From positions 1 through 64,000 of the IMG/VR virus record IMGVR_UViG_3300018984_000003: a stretch of DNA of 64,000 nucleotides. The stretch is one strand, 5' to 3'. Source of the stretch: a virus. Shown in pieces: positions 1-8,474 of the stretch. How positions within the stretch are numbered: position 1 is the first letter of the stretch; each line of letters begins with the position of its first letter. The position numbers were made by a program, and so were the translations under genes. The notes under the pieces were generated by a model. That model saw only the letters and a program-made list of their open reading frames with translations, was not told the DNA's origin and made no database searches.

Positions 1-66
1 GGTGGTCAAAAAAAAAGCCCCCACGGTTGGCGATGGGAGGCTGAAGTTTAATATGGTAATTTTATT

Positions 67-1098
67 TTACACAGAAGCGAGAGATAAAAGATCTCTCAAT
101 TCATCAATGATTGACTCTCGCCACTTCAGATGTTGGAAGCTGCTGTTGTCTTTGTTTTTGCCAGTAGCTAGCGTGAAGTTTGAGAACGGTTTGCCCTTCT
201 CGGTGGGTAAATAGTCAGGTTGAGTCTTGCTGCTTTTTTCAACGTTTTTAACCTGGTAGCCGTGGTTAATCAAAAGCTGGTTAACTTCTTGTGGCTTCAG
301 TCCTAAACGCTTGCCCACCTCTGTCGGGTTTAGTAACAATTCTGGGATGGTGTTAGTCGCTGCAAGAAGGGCATGAGCATCATCAACGACCGTCTTTATT
401 TCTGGATGGAATTTTTGCAACTGATTCAGCAGGAAGCCATTAACCAGAGATTCGTTAACATTGGTCAGGAACCGTCGGGTGATTTCGATCACGTCTGCGG
501 TTGCCTTTATACTTGACCCGATTTTTTGCGGTTCTGTTTGACTTGCTACGGGGGCGGGTTGGGGTTCCGGTTTGGGTTGGGCGATCGGCTCGGTTGCTGT
601 TGACGAGACTTTGAACCCGGCTAACTGGTGCATATAGACAGTTGCCCCAGCTTCTCCCATTGCCTCTGCCAAGTCTGGATTGTCTTTTATTGCCCATTTA
701 AAAACAAGCCTTGCAGGAATTAGGTTGACCCCTTGAATACCGCCCGGTGTCTGAATCTCAGCCGTTTTTATTTGACTTTGGTTGACCCCTTGAGAACAGC
801 GTTTGCTGATGGCTTGTTTGCTCAAGCCACTCATCCTTGTGTAACCCCGTTGAGTAGCGAACGCCTCGCCCGTCTGAGTATTTATAACTAACTCAATGCC
901 ATCTCGATCAAACCGTTGTAGATTTGTTGAGTCAGTCGGCACAGACGCAGGGGCAGTTTTTTCTGCTATGGGTTCCCGTTTAACTCCGGCTAATTCTGCA
1001 AGCTGAGCTTTGGCTTCTTCCTGATCTGGATGTCCCGGTGTATTTGCCGTTAACCGTAGGTATCCGATCTTCTTGCCTTTTGGTGTTATATTTGTCAT
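67..1098 (-). CDS. Antirepressor-like DNA-binding protein, leader-controlled
   Basis: The product has 343 residues. An N-terminal half (residues about 60-165) contains a short HTH-like stretch (SGLSKQAISKR) and is followed by a proline-rich linker. Residues about 220-335 form a C-terminal domain nearly duplicated in the KilA-N protein at 27877-28683 (shared VNGFLLNQLQ, LLNPTEVGKRLG-type and NHGYQVKN-type blocks). In phage antirepressors such a C-terminal part is usually the interaction domain, so this is inferred to be a regulator of the same kind. The start at 1098 lies directly after a structured leader and a TATAAT promoter. It is transcribed away from a repeat element and the plus-strand gene at 1761. 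The exact target is unknown. Confidence 0.75.
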   Translation of the reverse strand: MTNITPKGKKIGYLRLTANTPGHPDQEEAKAQLAELAGVKREPIAEKTAPASVPTDSTNLQRFDRDGIELVINTQTGEAFATQRGYTRMSGLSKQAISKRCSQGVNQSQIKTAEIQTPGGIQGVNLIPARLVFKWAIKDNPDLAEAMGEAGATVYMHQLAGFKVSSTATEPIAQPKPEPQPAPVASQTEPQKIGSSIKATADVIEITRRFLTNVNESLVNGFLLNQLQKFHPEIKTVVDDAHALLAATNTIPELLLNPTEVGKRLGLKPQEVNQLLINHGYQVKNVEKSSKTQPDYLPTEKGKPFSNFTLATGKNKDNSSFQHLKWRESIIDELRDLLSLASV

Positions 1099-1180
1099 GT
1101 TCGCCTAGTTCCTTTAGGTGGACTGCCACTGATAAAAGGACGCGCTAACGTCCTAGTGGCTTAATCTTCTAATTATACCA
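1099..1180 (-). promoter_or_regulatory. Promoter plus structured 5' leader, copy 1
   Basis: On the minus strand an extended -10 (TGGTATAAT, hexamer 1172-1177) precedes a leader that starts almost at once with a hairpin. Outer stem GCCACT/AGTGGC (1155-1160 with 1125-1130), inner stem AGGACG/CGTCCT (1149-1154 with 1137-1142), a 6-nt loop, and a one-sided 6-nt bulge TTTATC. A second small hairpin, CCTA/TAGG, overlaps the AGG just upstream of the ATG. The same architecture precedes the genes at 20294-21334 and 27877-28683. Confidence 0.8.
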
Positions 1181-1239
1181 CAAACAACAACAGTTTGTGT
1201 TAAATAGCTACAAAAAACTCTCAAGTTTGTCTGGTGTTT

Positions 1240-1433
1240 GCCCCCGGCTTAGCTCATTTGCTGGTTTTTTTTTTTGGCAAAAATTTTTAGACAAAACTTG
1301 ATCAAGCTCTACAGGTAGAGTGCAGATAGAGGCGAGAACGTAATAGATGGGTTTATCACTCAGTAAGATTATAAATATATAAAAATTGAGCAACAGGCTC
1401 AGCCGTAAAGGTAGACCAAATTGCTCTCGCATC
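1240..1433 (+). repeat. Dispersed 200-bp structured repeat, copy 1 of 9 (degenerate)
   Basis: It keeps the core blocks ACAAAACTTGATCAAGCTCT, CTACAGG, a GTAATAGATGGG-like motif and the right-end TTGCTCTCGC, but the internal stem arms are poorly complementary and the left terminus is not clear. It lies in the divergent gap between the genes at 67-1098 and 1761-2363, in the same orientation as all other copies. Confidence 0.7.
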
Positions 1434-1576
1434 TAACCGAGGAAGATGGGTGCTGAGGAAGGGGGTAGATTCAAAGCTGTAGTAAATTTCGAGTCTGAGA
1501 GCTTTTCCAGGGGGCCTCCCTGCCGGGGCGGTTCAGGTAAAATCTAAAACTGATTAAAAATAATTTACGTAAATCC

Positions 1577-1605
1577 TTGACATAAAGAAAGGGACTATGT
1601 AGAGT
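1577..1605 (+). promoter_or_regulatory. Sigma-70-type promoter upstream of the 1761 gene
   Basis: TTGACA (1577-1582), a 17-nt spacer and TAGAGT (1600-1605). It would give a 5' untranslated region of about 150 nt before the ATG at 1761. The stretch 1440-1760 otherwise holds only a short hairpin (GAGTC around 1670-1685) and no gene. Confidence 0.55.
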
Positions 1606-1760
1606 AATAGAAGAAAAGGGGAAGACATCGGGTGTGTTTGATTAATCTTCCCTATCTTGCAGAAAGAGAGAGAGTCTGCTGACTCTACGCTATCACGTCA
1701 AACAGAGCAAAAAATAAAGTTACATATTTTCGCCAGACAAAACTAAAATCAATAAAAATC

Positions 1761-2363
1761 ATGAAAGACTTATACGCTTCCAAATCAAAACGCTGGTATG
1801 CAGACACTCTCAAAGTGACAAAATACGATTTGACGCTTCGTATTGCCGATCTTATTGAATTGCTCAAAGATGAATTTGGAGTAATTTGGGAAGGCCCAAC
1901 AAATCGCAAAGCTCCGATTCACAGAGCGATTCAACTTCTAGAACACCCAGAACACCCAGAATCAGTATCCGCAACGAATAAAACCGTCACTGATGCAGAA
2001 GTTCAGCAGACTATTGACGCGGTAGAAGCAAGTCTAGAAGTAGTCAAAGAAGTCAGCAAAAAAGTCACAAAGGCAGAACTGAAACTGCAAAAACGATTGG
2101 AGCTAGAAAGTTTGCCAGCCGAAGTCAAATGGGAAAGTGACTTTATGGGAGAAGTTTGGATCGGGAAAGAGGTTCGCGAGTTTTGGGTCACTGAGCCTTA
2201 TGAAAACCCCGTCATCAACCTTGTCACCAGTAACGGCACTGTAATCTTGTCAATCTGGGACAGCACTAGGAGTAATCCGTTTGTTAAGGCTGCGGTGAAA
2301 GAATTTTACAACCTGTTATTAAAACGTGGTGAAGAGAAATGGCAGCCACAGAGCCAAATTTAA
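1761..2363 (+). CDS. Hypothetical protein, 200 aa
   Basis: Not recognised. The first 70 residues are mixed helical (YDLTLRIADLIELLKDEFGV), followed by a charged helical linker (about 85-125) and a C-terminal part rich in aromatic residues (about 130-195; EVWIGKEVREFWVTEPYENP). It starts the plus-strand cluster of small genes from 1761 to 4073 and is preceded by a TTGACA/TAGAGT promoter. The length and uninterrupted frame support a real gene; no function is inferred. Confidence 0.65.
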   Translation: MKDLYASKSKRWYADTLKVTKYDLTLRIADLIELLKDEFGVIWEGPTNRKAPIHRAIQLLEHPEHPESVSATNKTVTDAEVQQTIDAVEASLEVVKEVSKKVTKAELKLQKRLELESLPAEVKWESDFMGEVWIGKEVREFWVTEPYENPVINLVTSNGTVILSIWDSTRSNPFVKAAVKEFYNLLLKRGEEKWQPQSQI

Positions 2364-2401
2364 AGCACTAAATAGAATTTCCTCGCATCCGAATGGATAC
2401 T

Positions 2402-2509
2402 ATGACTGCACCACCTCAGAGTCGGAGTGTAGTTGTTTTCCCGGTACACTATTCCGAGCTTATTTTGCAAAATGACAACCATGAAACAATGGAGTATAAC
2501 ACGCCGTAA
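2402..2509 (+). CDS. Possible small peptide, 35 aa
   Basis: An ATG-initiated frame of 35 codons starting MTAPPQSRSVVVFPVHYSEL, overlapping the start of the next gene in another frame. No convincing Shine-Dalgarno. It could be a leader peptide coupled to the 2472 gene or a chance frame. Confidence 0.25.
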   Translation: MTAPPQSRSVVVFPVHYSELILQNDNHETMEYNTP

Positions 2510-2825
2510 ATTACAAATTGAACAGCCCAAAAACTTAAGAGCATTAATGAGTGTGCTTAACTCGTTAGGCTTTCATTTTACACAAGGAGAGATTGATACC
2601 CTGAAAACCATTTATCTACACACAGACGCAGTGGGTGTAGTTTTGGATTACACAAAACCGGAGTTAATGCGATCACAAAGGTTAACCCCAACCGAAAAAA
2701 CTTTGTTAGTGATTGACGGGATTGAGATTGAAACAACTGCAACCGTATTACCCATGAAGGGAGACGACCGACCCCGATTAATCAGAAAACCCAGCACGGT
2801 CAAGATACCCGACGCAAATTACTAG
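2472..2825 (+). CDS. Hypothetical protein, about 117 aa
   Basis: Not recognised. The frame is open further upstream from a TTG at 2433, but ATG codons at 2472 and 2481 give more natural starts. The protein is mixed alpha/beta with the stretch LTPTEKTLLVIDGIEIETTA in its second half. It belongs to the plus-strand cluster of small unknown genes. The gap after it (2826-3012) holds a short open remnant ending VEERAAKIDPSRFATVIP near 2850-2908, perhaps the tail of a lost gene, and an extended -10 (TGGTAGAAT, near 2952) for the next gene. Confidence 0.5.
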   Translation: MTTMKQWSITRRKLQIEQPKNLRALMSVLNSLGFHFTQGEIDTLKTIYLHTDAVGVVLDYTKPELMRSQRLTPTEKTLLVIDGIEIETTATVLPMKGDDRPRLIRKPSTVKIPDANY

Positions 2826-3012
2826 ACATTGGTAAACACTGAAAGCGAGAAGTCGAAGAACGTGCTGCAAAAATTGATCCCTCAAGGTTTGCCACTGTAA
2901 TTCCTTAATCTATCAGAAGAGAGTTTGGACAATAGAGAAACGGCGATATCCTGGTAGAATTCAAACCCCTCCCTTCGGAGAAAAACTGCAAACAAAAGAG
3001 AAAGAGGACAGA

Positions 3013-3417
3013 ATGATAATTGACGGATTGAGAATCATAGACACTTCTATTCTGCAAGCGAAAGGAATTAGAGATGAAGATACACCGATGCAGGTTCAGG
3101 TTGCAACCTCACGACTAATTAACTGCAACAAATATTTGACTTTTCTCTGGAAACAGTTAAGGGGGCGACGCATTCGAGGGGAGTATAAAAGGCTTAAAAT
3201 TGAAACAGGAACATCGGCAGGGAGAACAGTTGTCAGACTTGTCTGGCACATCTCAGAAACAGAGTGTTATGTTGCATCGTATGTCGGGATCTCCGATGGC
3301 TATTCTGCAAGCCTTAATGATTGTGCAATCGACCATGAAGCGATCAACCAGTTCGATCTTGAGTTGCAAGAATTTACTGAAAACTTTGATTTAATCGAGT
3401 TTTACGAAAACACTTGA
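3013..3417 (+). CDS. Hypothetical protein, 134 aa
   Basis: Not recognised. It is preceded by AGAGGACAG, a good ribosome binding site four bases before the ATG, and by an extended -10 (TGGTAGAAT). The protein is alpha/beta with basic patches (KQLRGRRIRGEYKRLK, about 47-62) and an acidic C-terminus. It is one of several small early-type genes in this cluster. Confidence 0.65.
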   Translation: MIIDGLRIIDTSILQAKGIRDEDTPMQVQVATSRLINCNKYLTFLWKQLRGRRIRGEYKRLKIETGTSAGRTVVRLVWHISETECYVASYVGISDGYSASLNDCAIDHEAINQFDLELQEFTENFDLIEFYENT

Positions 3418-3443
3418 CATCAAGAGGAGGTTTAAGAGACAAT
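3414..3443 (+). promoter_or_regulatory. Candidate promoter for the 3480 gene
   Basis: TTGACA (3414-3419) overlapping the preceding stop codon, an 18-nt spacer, and GACAAT (3438-3443). It lies 36 bases upstream of the next ATG. Confidence 0.4.
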
Positions 3444-3479
3444 AAAAAAGTCTAAACACAAGCAAATAGAAAGGACAAA

Positions 3480-3824
3480 ATGAAACCAGAAAATCTAGAC
3501 ATGGCTATCGAAATAATTAAAGGAGCTGCCGCCGCGCTCGATCTAGTCGCTGGCGACTTAGGCGAGTTAGAAGAAACCGCACTTTTTCAAGCTTTAACGC
3601 CTCACAGTCTTGCTATCATCGCCGCCGACGTAAATAGTTATGTAGAGGCATTGAAAAACGTTAAGACACTCGCAGATAAGAACGGCGGCGAACTGTCAGG
3701 CGATAACGATCCAACTATCAAGCAGCAGATAAGAACGGTAGGCACGATCGGTCAAGGCTACGGCGACGAAGATGAAGAGTTTAAAACCGATTTAAATGAT
3801 GTGTTTGGTTATAATTTCATGTAG
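3480..3824 (+). CDS. Hypothetical acidic protein, 114 aa
   Basis: Not recognised. A clear ribosome binding site (AAAGGAC) precedes the ATG. The protein is helical in its first 65 residues (alanine-rich) and strongly acidic at the C-terminus (GYGDEDEEFKTDLNDVFGY). Such small acidic proteins are common in phage early regions as protein or nucleic-acid mimics, but nothing here fixes a role. Confidence 0.6.
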   Translation: MKPENLDMAIEIIKGAAAALDLVAGDLGELEETALFQALTPHSLAIIAADVNSYVEALKNVKTLADKNGGELSGDNDPTIKQQIRTVGTIGQGYGDEDEEFKTDLNDVFGYNFM

Positions 3825-3899
3825 TCAGAACATTAGTGATCGACCAAATAGAACCGGACAACAGCACAGAATTACAATACTGAAAGCGAGGGCAACACA

Positions 3900-4073
3900 A
3901 TGGCAAGCGACAAAGATAAAACAATTCGATTCACAGAAACAAACGCTGACGGCACAACCCAAAATTTTACCGTCAACACGAACAGCGACAACTTTGTTCG
4001 TCAGGTCAAAGGCGACGTGATAGAGGGCGATTATTATGAGGGCGGCAAAAAAGCCAAGAAGCCCACAACCTAA
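3900..4073 (+). CDS. Small hypothetical protein, 57 aa
   Basis: The ATG at 3900 opens a 58-codon frame (MASDKDKTIRFTETNADGTT at the start, lysine-rich end KKAKKPTT) ending at TAA 4071-4073. It is immediately followed by a strong terminator at 4088, which supports it as the last gene of the cluster. No family recognised. Confidence 0.6.
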   Translation: MASDKDKTIRFTETNADGTTQNFTVNTNSDNFVRQVKGDVIEGDYYEGGKKAKKPTT

Positions 4074-4087
4074 CTGACCGAGTAAAT

Positions 4088-4125
4088 AAAAAGCGGGGCT
4101 AATCTTTCGATTGACTCCGTTTTTT
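4088..4125 (+). terminator. Rho-independent terminator
   Basis: AAAAAGCGGGG (4088-4098) pairs with CTCCGTTTTTT (4115-4125) through 11 pairs including G-U wobbles; an inner AATC/GATT stem extends it. The downstream arm runs into six Ts. It ends the small-gene cluster. Confidence 0.8.
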
Positions 4126-4221
4126 ATTGTGCGTTTTCACATCAAGAGCGACGACTGCGCTTGGGATTCTGACTAAATTTCTACCTCGCAGCTCTATTTT
4201 TATTCTGGTGGTTTATTTACA

Positions 4222-4249
4222 TTGAAAATTCAGTATGATAGTTTATATA
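4222..4249 (+). promoter_or_regulatory. Promoter of the thymidylate synthase-like gene
   Basis: TTGAAA (4222-4227), a 16-nt spacer and TATATA (4244-4249), followed 27 bases later by the ATG at 4276 with AAGGCGGTG as its ribosome binding site. The gene thus has its own unit between two terminators. Confidence 0.6.
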
Positions 4250-4275
4250 AAGACTTTTCACAAGGCGGTGAATAA

Positions 4276-5796
4276 ATGCAAGAGCAAGAGACAGGAAGCG
4301 AGTTCTACCAGTACGAGGCGCTTTACAAGTCAGAACAGCTAACCTATGGCGATCGCCTTCATCATGTCGTCATAGTGACGGGTTGGAGCGTGGCAAAAGA
4401 AGTCGCCAAGAAGCTACCAGCGGCGACTTATGCGGCATTAGGGCAGCTATACAACCCGGCGGGGGGATTATCTATTTTGATCCGTAACCTGCTGTACAAT
4501 CCGCAAATAACGCGGGTAGTTCACACGATGCCAACCGCACAGGACCTCAACGCGGGATCAATGGCGTCCCTTCGCGCTTTCTTTGAGAATGGGGTTGAAG
4601 AGGCAATGAGTTCAGCAGAGCGCCCCTGTTGGAAGACGATCGGGGGGCGGGGTGAAATTGATAAAGAAATCCCCTTTGACGCATTAGAAGCTTTGAAGGG
4701 TCGGATCAAGGTTTCTACATTGCCGGAATATATTGCGACCCTACCTGCCAATCTGTCCGATGTGCCAGAATATACACCCCAAAAGACCAAACACGAGGCA
4801 GGGAATCGTCAAGTTTTTCCCATACAGTCGATCGACTCTAACCGACTGCCGGGGGCGTTAATTGGGCATCGAATAGAAGCGGAAACCATAGCCGAGGCTT
4901 TCCCCGAAGTTTTACACCGCATCAGAACAACGGGGCGGATGATGACGACGGGATACGGTGGATTTTGGCAAGAGTTGATAAATATGACCGTTGTAATCAA
5001 CAACGAGCCGGAGGGCTTCAAATTTGAGCATTATTTGCCTGTTGATCGGGCATATATAGAAACGTACCTCCCGCAGATGTGCGAGGGCTTAAAGGGTAAA
5101 AAAAGCTCCGTTAGCTACACATACGGCAGTCGGATGTTAGAGTATTTCGGACACAACCAGATCCGAGAAATAATTGAGAAGCTACTGAAAGAGCCTGACG
5201 CTTGTTCCGCAGTAGCTAACTTGTGGGATGCGGGCGGAATTCGATCTGACAAATCTAGCGATCACAAACATGATGGCAGTCCGTGCCTCAATCATGTTTG
5301 GTGGAGAATCGAGAACAAACGTTTGCATCAAATCGCCACCTTCCGCAGCAATGATATGTATTCGGCATGGGTTGCAAATGCGATGGGGTTAAGGCATCTG
5401 CAATTACAAATAGTCGAGGCTCTTGTAGATGGAGGGATTGACGACTTAGAACCAGGCAAGCTGGTTACTAATTCATTGAGCGCTCATATCTATGAGCATT
5501 CTTTTTTGGCGGCTGACGTTCTCGCTACTAAGCGCAACAAGAAGCAGAGCTATTTCGATAACGTTGGAAACTTCTTGATCTGTTGGGACAAACCCCAAAG
5601 CGTCTGCTATGTCGCTCAAGAATATCCGCAAGGGATAGCTGCGAGAGAGTATCGCAGCAACGACGCTCTGAAGCTCATTCGGGAGATATTTCATCACAAC
5701 CCCGCAATCAGGGGAGATCATGCAGGTTATCTCGCTTTAGAGATTCAGAAATGCCTCGAACAGAAAGACGCCTATAGGCAGGACAGCAAGCGCTAA
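4276..5796 (+). CDS. Thymidylate synthase (ThyA fold) with N-terminal DUF4346/MtrA-like domain
   Basis: The product has 506 residues. The second half has ThyA landmarks: a PC active-site cysteine near residue 336 followed by VWWRIENKRLHQIATFRSND, an NAMGLR segment equivalent to the Asn that selects dUMP, and a late AHIYEHSF (ThyA AHIYxNH). The N-terminal 80 residues (HHVVIVTGWS, LYNPAGGLSILIRNLLYNP) resemble DUF4346 and the archaeal MtrA fold often fused to cyanobacterial and archaeal ThyA-like proteins. It would methylate dUMP for phage DNA synthesis; a hydroxymethylase that makes a modified base cannot be excluded, although the conserved Asn argues for dUMP. It has its own promoter and terminator. 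Confidence 0.8.
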   Translation: MQEQETGSEFYQYEALYKSEQLTYGDRLHHVVIVTGWSVAKEVAKKLPAATYAALGQLYNPAGGLSILIRNLLYNPQITRVVHTMPTAQDLNAGSMASLRAFFENGVEEAMSSAERPCWKTIGGRGEIDKEIPFDALEALKGRIKVSTLPEYIATLPANLSDVPEYTPQKTKHEAGNRQVFPIQSIDSNRLPGALIGHRIEAETIAEAFPEVLHRIRTTGRMMTTGYGGFWQELINMTVVINNEPEGFKFEHYLPVDRAYIETYLPQMCEGLKGKKSSVSYTYGSRMLEYFGHNQIREIIEKLLKEPDACSAVANLWDAGGIRSDKSSDHKHDGSPCLNHVWWRIENKRLHQIATFRSNDMYSAWVANAMGLRHLQLQIVEALVDGGIDDLEPGKLVTNSLSAHIYEHSFLAADVLATKRNKKQSYFDNVGNFLICWDKPQSVCYVAQEYPQGIAAREYRSNDALKLIREIFHHNPAIRGDHAGYLALEIQKCLEQKDAYRQDSKR

Positions 5797-5810
5797 AACT
5801 AAACAATAAA

Positions 5811-5833
5811 AAAGCTCGGAATCTCTGAGCTTT
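5811..5833 (+). terminator. Bidirectional terminator
   Basis: AAAGCTC (5811-5817) and GAGCTTT (5827-5833), A-rich upstream and T-rich downstream. It can end both the plus-strand gene at 4276-5796 and the minus-strand ATPase operon that finishes at 5933. Confidence 0.75.
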
Positions 5834-5932
5834 CTTATTAGTTGATTTTTTCGCTAGCTTTTTTCTTTGGTTCGTATTTAAACGGGAGCAAACCGAGAAA
5901 CCGAACCGTTAACCGAACCACGAACCGCCTCT

Positions 5933-7864
5933 CTAGGTAAGGGTTTTAGGCTCATCGCTCATCAAATCGTCAAACTCGGCTTTCGCTACCCTGTAAGCCT
6001 CAGAACTCCCTTTAGTACAGTGCCACAGCATCTCTATGGTGTTCTTTTGATTTCTTTGAACCAGAGAATTTAAAACCATCAATTTTGCATCGGTTCGGCT
6101 GTATTTTTCACCGATATATTTTTTGCCTGAATCGCTCAAACCTTGGGTCTGTAACGGTTCGGACGGTTTGGACTTTGGTTCGGTCTTTGAGACTTCATAG
6201 GTTTCTATTAGATTTCGGCGGTCATAACCCTTGTTCTCATTGGGTTCGCACGGTTCAATTTTTTCAATTTGGGAAGATTCCTCCCAGATGTCTCCCGAAA
6301 GTGTTGCATCAGCAACATAGTCACTAACTGGGTTTTGAATGTCAATTTTAGGCATCAAACCCAAAACAGGATTCCCAATGGTGGAGAGGATGATTGGGGT
6401 TTGTTCCTCCATAGAGAGATGGATCAAATCTCTCAACTCTCCGGCAATTCTGTCTCTCGTTTCCTTACTTGCCAAGACCTTTGAGTTGTTGATCATTTGC
6501 TCTATAACGCCGTAAGATCCTTGTTCCTCATCATCGCTTGAAGTTCTAACTAGACCTTGAGCCAATAGAGCCAAGTTCAGACGAATGTTTGAGTCTGCAA
6601 CCCCACTTGATGCGATGTTGAATGACTGAGTACAAATGAAGTAAGCCACATTATATTGACCCCCTACAGTAGCAATCATTCCCAACTTGGCAGCGATATC
6701 ATCCCAGATAGCATTGTTTCTGTTTTGCGTTAGACATTGATGGGTCGCAAACCAATCCTCTAGAATTAATTTGACAGGAAAGTTTCTGTAAGTCTCCTCT
6801 GTTGCTGGCTTTGACTTTCGGATCAATAGCTCCTTATAGACTTCATCTAGAAACCTCATAGACTCTTCAATCTTAAGCGAATCAAAGACCGCTAATCTGT
6901 CACTAGCCACACCGGGAAAATGTTCGTATTTCTGCGAAACAACATAAATTTCCGCCTGTGGAAAGCGTGTTATCAAGTCTTCCAACCACTTATGTAGTGT
7001 ATGAGTTTTTCCGCAGCGAGTAGGGGCAGCGAGAAAGATTGAGGTCTTGATGCCAGCCAGAGAATTGAGAATTTTTTTAGCTCTTAGATGAACAACCTCA
7101 ATGTCAAGGTGATTTCGTTTTAGAGGCTGAATTTTTGTCTCTGCCGATGGCTCTGAACGGGGCAATCTTTGGACGTTCTCGCCTTCCACTTTGTCGCCGG
7201 GGCGGTTTATATCGTCATAGGTTCCCGGCGCTCCATACGGCAGAGAATTCAGGGGTTGTTGCATAGATTGAGCCAATATCGGATCGTATCCAATAGCCTG
7301 ATTAAATTGCCACCGTTGCTCGACTAAATCAACCTCTACCTCAGTGTTTAAACGTTGCTTGTCTTTCTGAAGCGCTGCCATTGATTGCAACTCTAGGCGA
7401 GCTTGATTCTTCTTAAAGAAGTTATCAACCCATTGAGTCTGAATCGTTCCGACAAAGCGCTGCCATTTTTCCTCTGTCCCTCCGAGATGCGCTAAACCTG
7501 CCCCGGCGATCCCCCCAAATAACCAACCTAGTCCTTTTACTGCACCCGCCCCGGCTTCTGTTTTAACCACTTTTGCCCCTTTCGGGACTAGCCAATAAGG
7601 TTGAGTCCTTTGTCCCAACTTTGTATCAAATGTCACAGCCGGATCGACTCTCAAATCAGAGGAACCCAGTAGAATGCCGAGAACTCCGACAATGCCCAAG
7701 ACTGACATCAAGAGGCGAGGGCTGAGACTCTTGCTTGATTGGGTTTGCTGCTGATATTGTTGCCTCGCTTGACTTTCGATCGAGTTATAGATTGACTCGA
7801 TTTGTTCCTGAGACGGCAAGACAATTTGACTCTCGCTCTCTCTCTCCATAAAATTAGTCGTCAT
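5933..7864 (-). CDS. Membrane-anchored P-loop ATPase (FtsK/VirD4-like)
   Basis: About 643 residues from the ATG at 7864, chosen because it overlaps the upstream stop (ATGAC within the TAA frame) and has GGAG nine bases before it; an upstream in-frame ATG at 7900 has no binding site. Near the N-terminus is a hydrophobic segment (LLMSVLGIVGVLGILLGS) and a glycine-rich second one. A Walker A motif APTRCGKT lies near residue 280-290 and a hydrophobic Walker B-like strand (VKLILEDWF) about 85 residues later. The context with a TM partner and AT-hook proteins suggests DNA translocation at the membrane. It is not a recognisable terminase. The substrate is unknown. Confidence 0.7.
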   Translation of the reverse strand: MTTNFMERESESQIVLPSQEQIESIYNSIESQARQQYQQQTQSSKSLSPRLLMSVLGIVGVLGILLGSSDLRVDPAVTFDTKLGQRTQPYWLVPKGAKVVKTEAGAGAVKGLGWLFGGIAGAGLAHLGGTEEKWQRFVGTIQTQWVDNFFKKNQARLELQSMAALQKDKQRLNTEVEVDLVEQRWQFNQAIGYDPILAQSMQQPLNSLPYGAPGTYDDINRPGDKVEGENVQRLPRSEPSAETKIQPLKRNHLDIEVVHLRAKKILNSLAGIKTSIFLAAPTRCGKTHTLHKWLEDLITRFPQAEIYVVSQKYEHFPGVASDRLAVFDSLKIEESMRFLDEVYKELLIRKSKPATEETYRNFPVKLILEDWFATHQCLTQNRNNAIWDDIAAKLGMIATVGGQYNVAYFICTQSFNIASSGVADSNIRLNLALLAQGLVRTSSDDEEQGSYGVIEQMINNSKVLASKETRDRIAGELRDLIHLSMEEQTPIILSTIGNPVLGLMPKIDIQNPVSDYVADATLSGDIWEESSQIEKIEPCEPNENKGYDRRNLIETYEVSKTEPKSKPSEPLQTQGLSDSGKKYIGEKYSRTDAKLMVLNSLVQRNQKNTIEMLWHCTKGSSEAYRVAKAEFDDLMSDEPKTLT

Positions 7865-8405
7865 TGCTGTAGTCTCCATTGTTGTAGTTGTTGTAGGCAT
7901 TCAAATTGCTAAATTGATTCGATTGATTATTGCGTCGGAACAACCACAATAAAGCGACTAAGAAAAGACCGAAACCCCCTAAAATTGCCGTTCCGTACAG
8001 AGTGAAGAAATCACTCACCGATTGACTTACTGCCAACCAAACATCCCATTCCGCCCCGGCATTCCCGATAAAGACCGAGGTAAATAAGATTTGAAAATCA
8101 CGCCGTTCTTTGTCTAACGGGTTGAACAGTGCCTCTTTCCCAACTATTGACAAAATTAAAATTCTCACTGCAAAACCGCCAAAACTGAAAATCGGAATAA
8201 TGCGAGAGAGAAAGACTGCCCCCCCTGTAACTGAAGCGAATAGAATAAATTTTCCCACCGCTTTCATTGTCCTAGCAAAGTCAATCTGTCCCTGATTAAT
8301 CAATTCCAGATTTTCTTTGTAGTAGTCTTTCTGCTGTTCTGTGTAACCTGTTTCTTGAGCCTCTTCATAGCTCCCAAAATTATGACCCAGTGCTAAACCT
8401 TGCAT
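7854..8405 (-). CDS. Integral membrane protein, 183 aa
   Basis: Three to four hydrophobic segments are visible (FILFASVTGGAVFLSRIIPI, GGFAVRILILSIV, a late AILGGFGLFLVALLWLF) and the C-terminus is Asn/Tyr/Asp-rich (NNYNNGDYSNDD). The reading frame overlaps the start of the downstream ATPase gene, so the two are translationally coupled. It is probably the membrane partner of that ATPase. No family recognised; too large and topologically unlike a typical holin. Confidence 0.65.
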   Translation of the reverse strand: MQGLALGHNFGSYEEAQETGYTEQQKDYYKENLELINQGQIDFARTMKAVGKFILFASVTGGAVFLSRIIPIFSFGGFAVRILILSIVGKEALFNPLDKERRDFQILFTSVFIGNAGAEWDVWLAVSQSVSDFFTLYGTAILGGFGLFLVALLWLFRRNNQSNQFSNLNAYNNYNNGDYSNDD

Positions 8406-8474
8406 TCTCTTTCTTTTCCTGCTATTTATGTAAATCTTTGACGTATATGCACCCAGAAAAAGATTATAAAGCCA

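Noticed and set aside
455-697. Minus-strand frame MGNKRQSRLGRGNGRSWGN...
   Set aside because: It overlaps the 67-1098 gene in another frame; the basic composition results from the proline-rich linker of the real gene.
7854-8405. Holin
   Set aside because: It has several hydrophobic segments but is far from the lysozyme gene and coupled to the ATPase gene.
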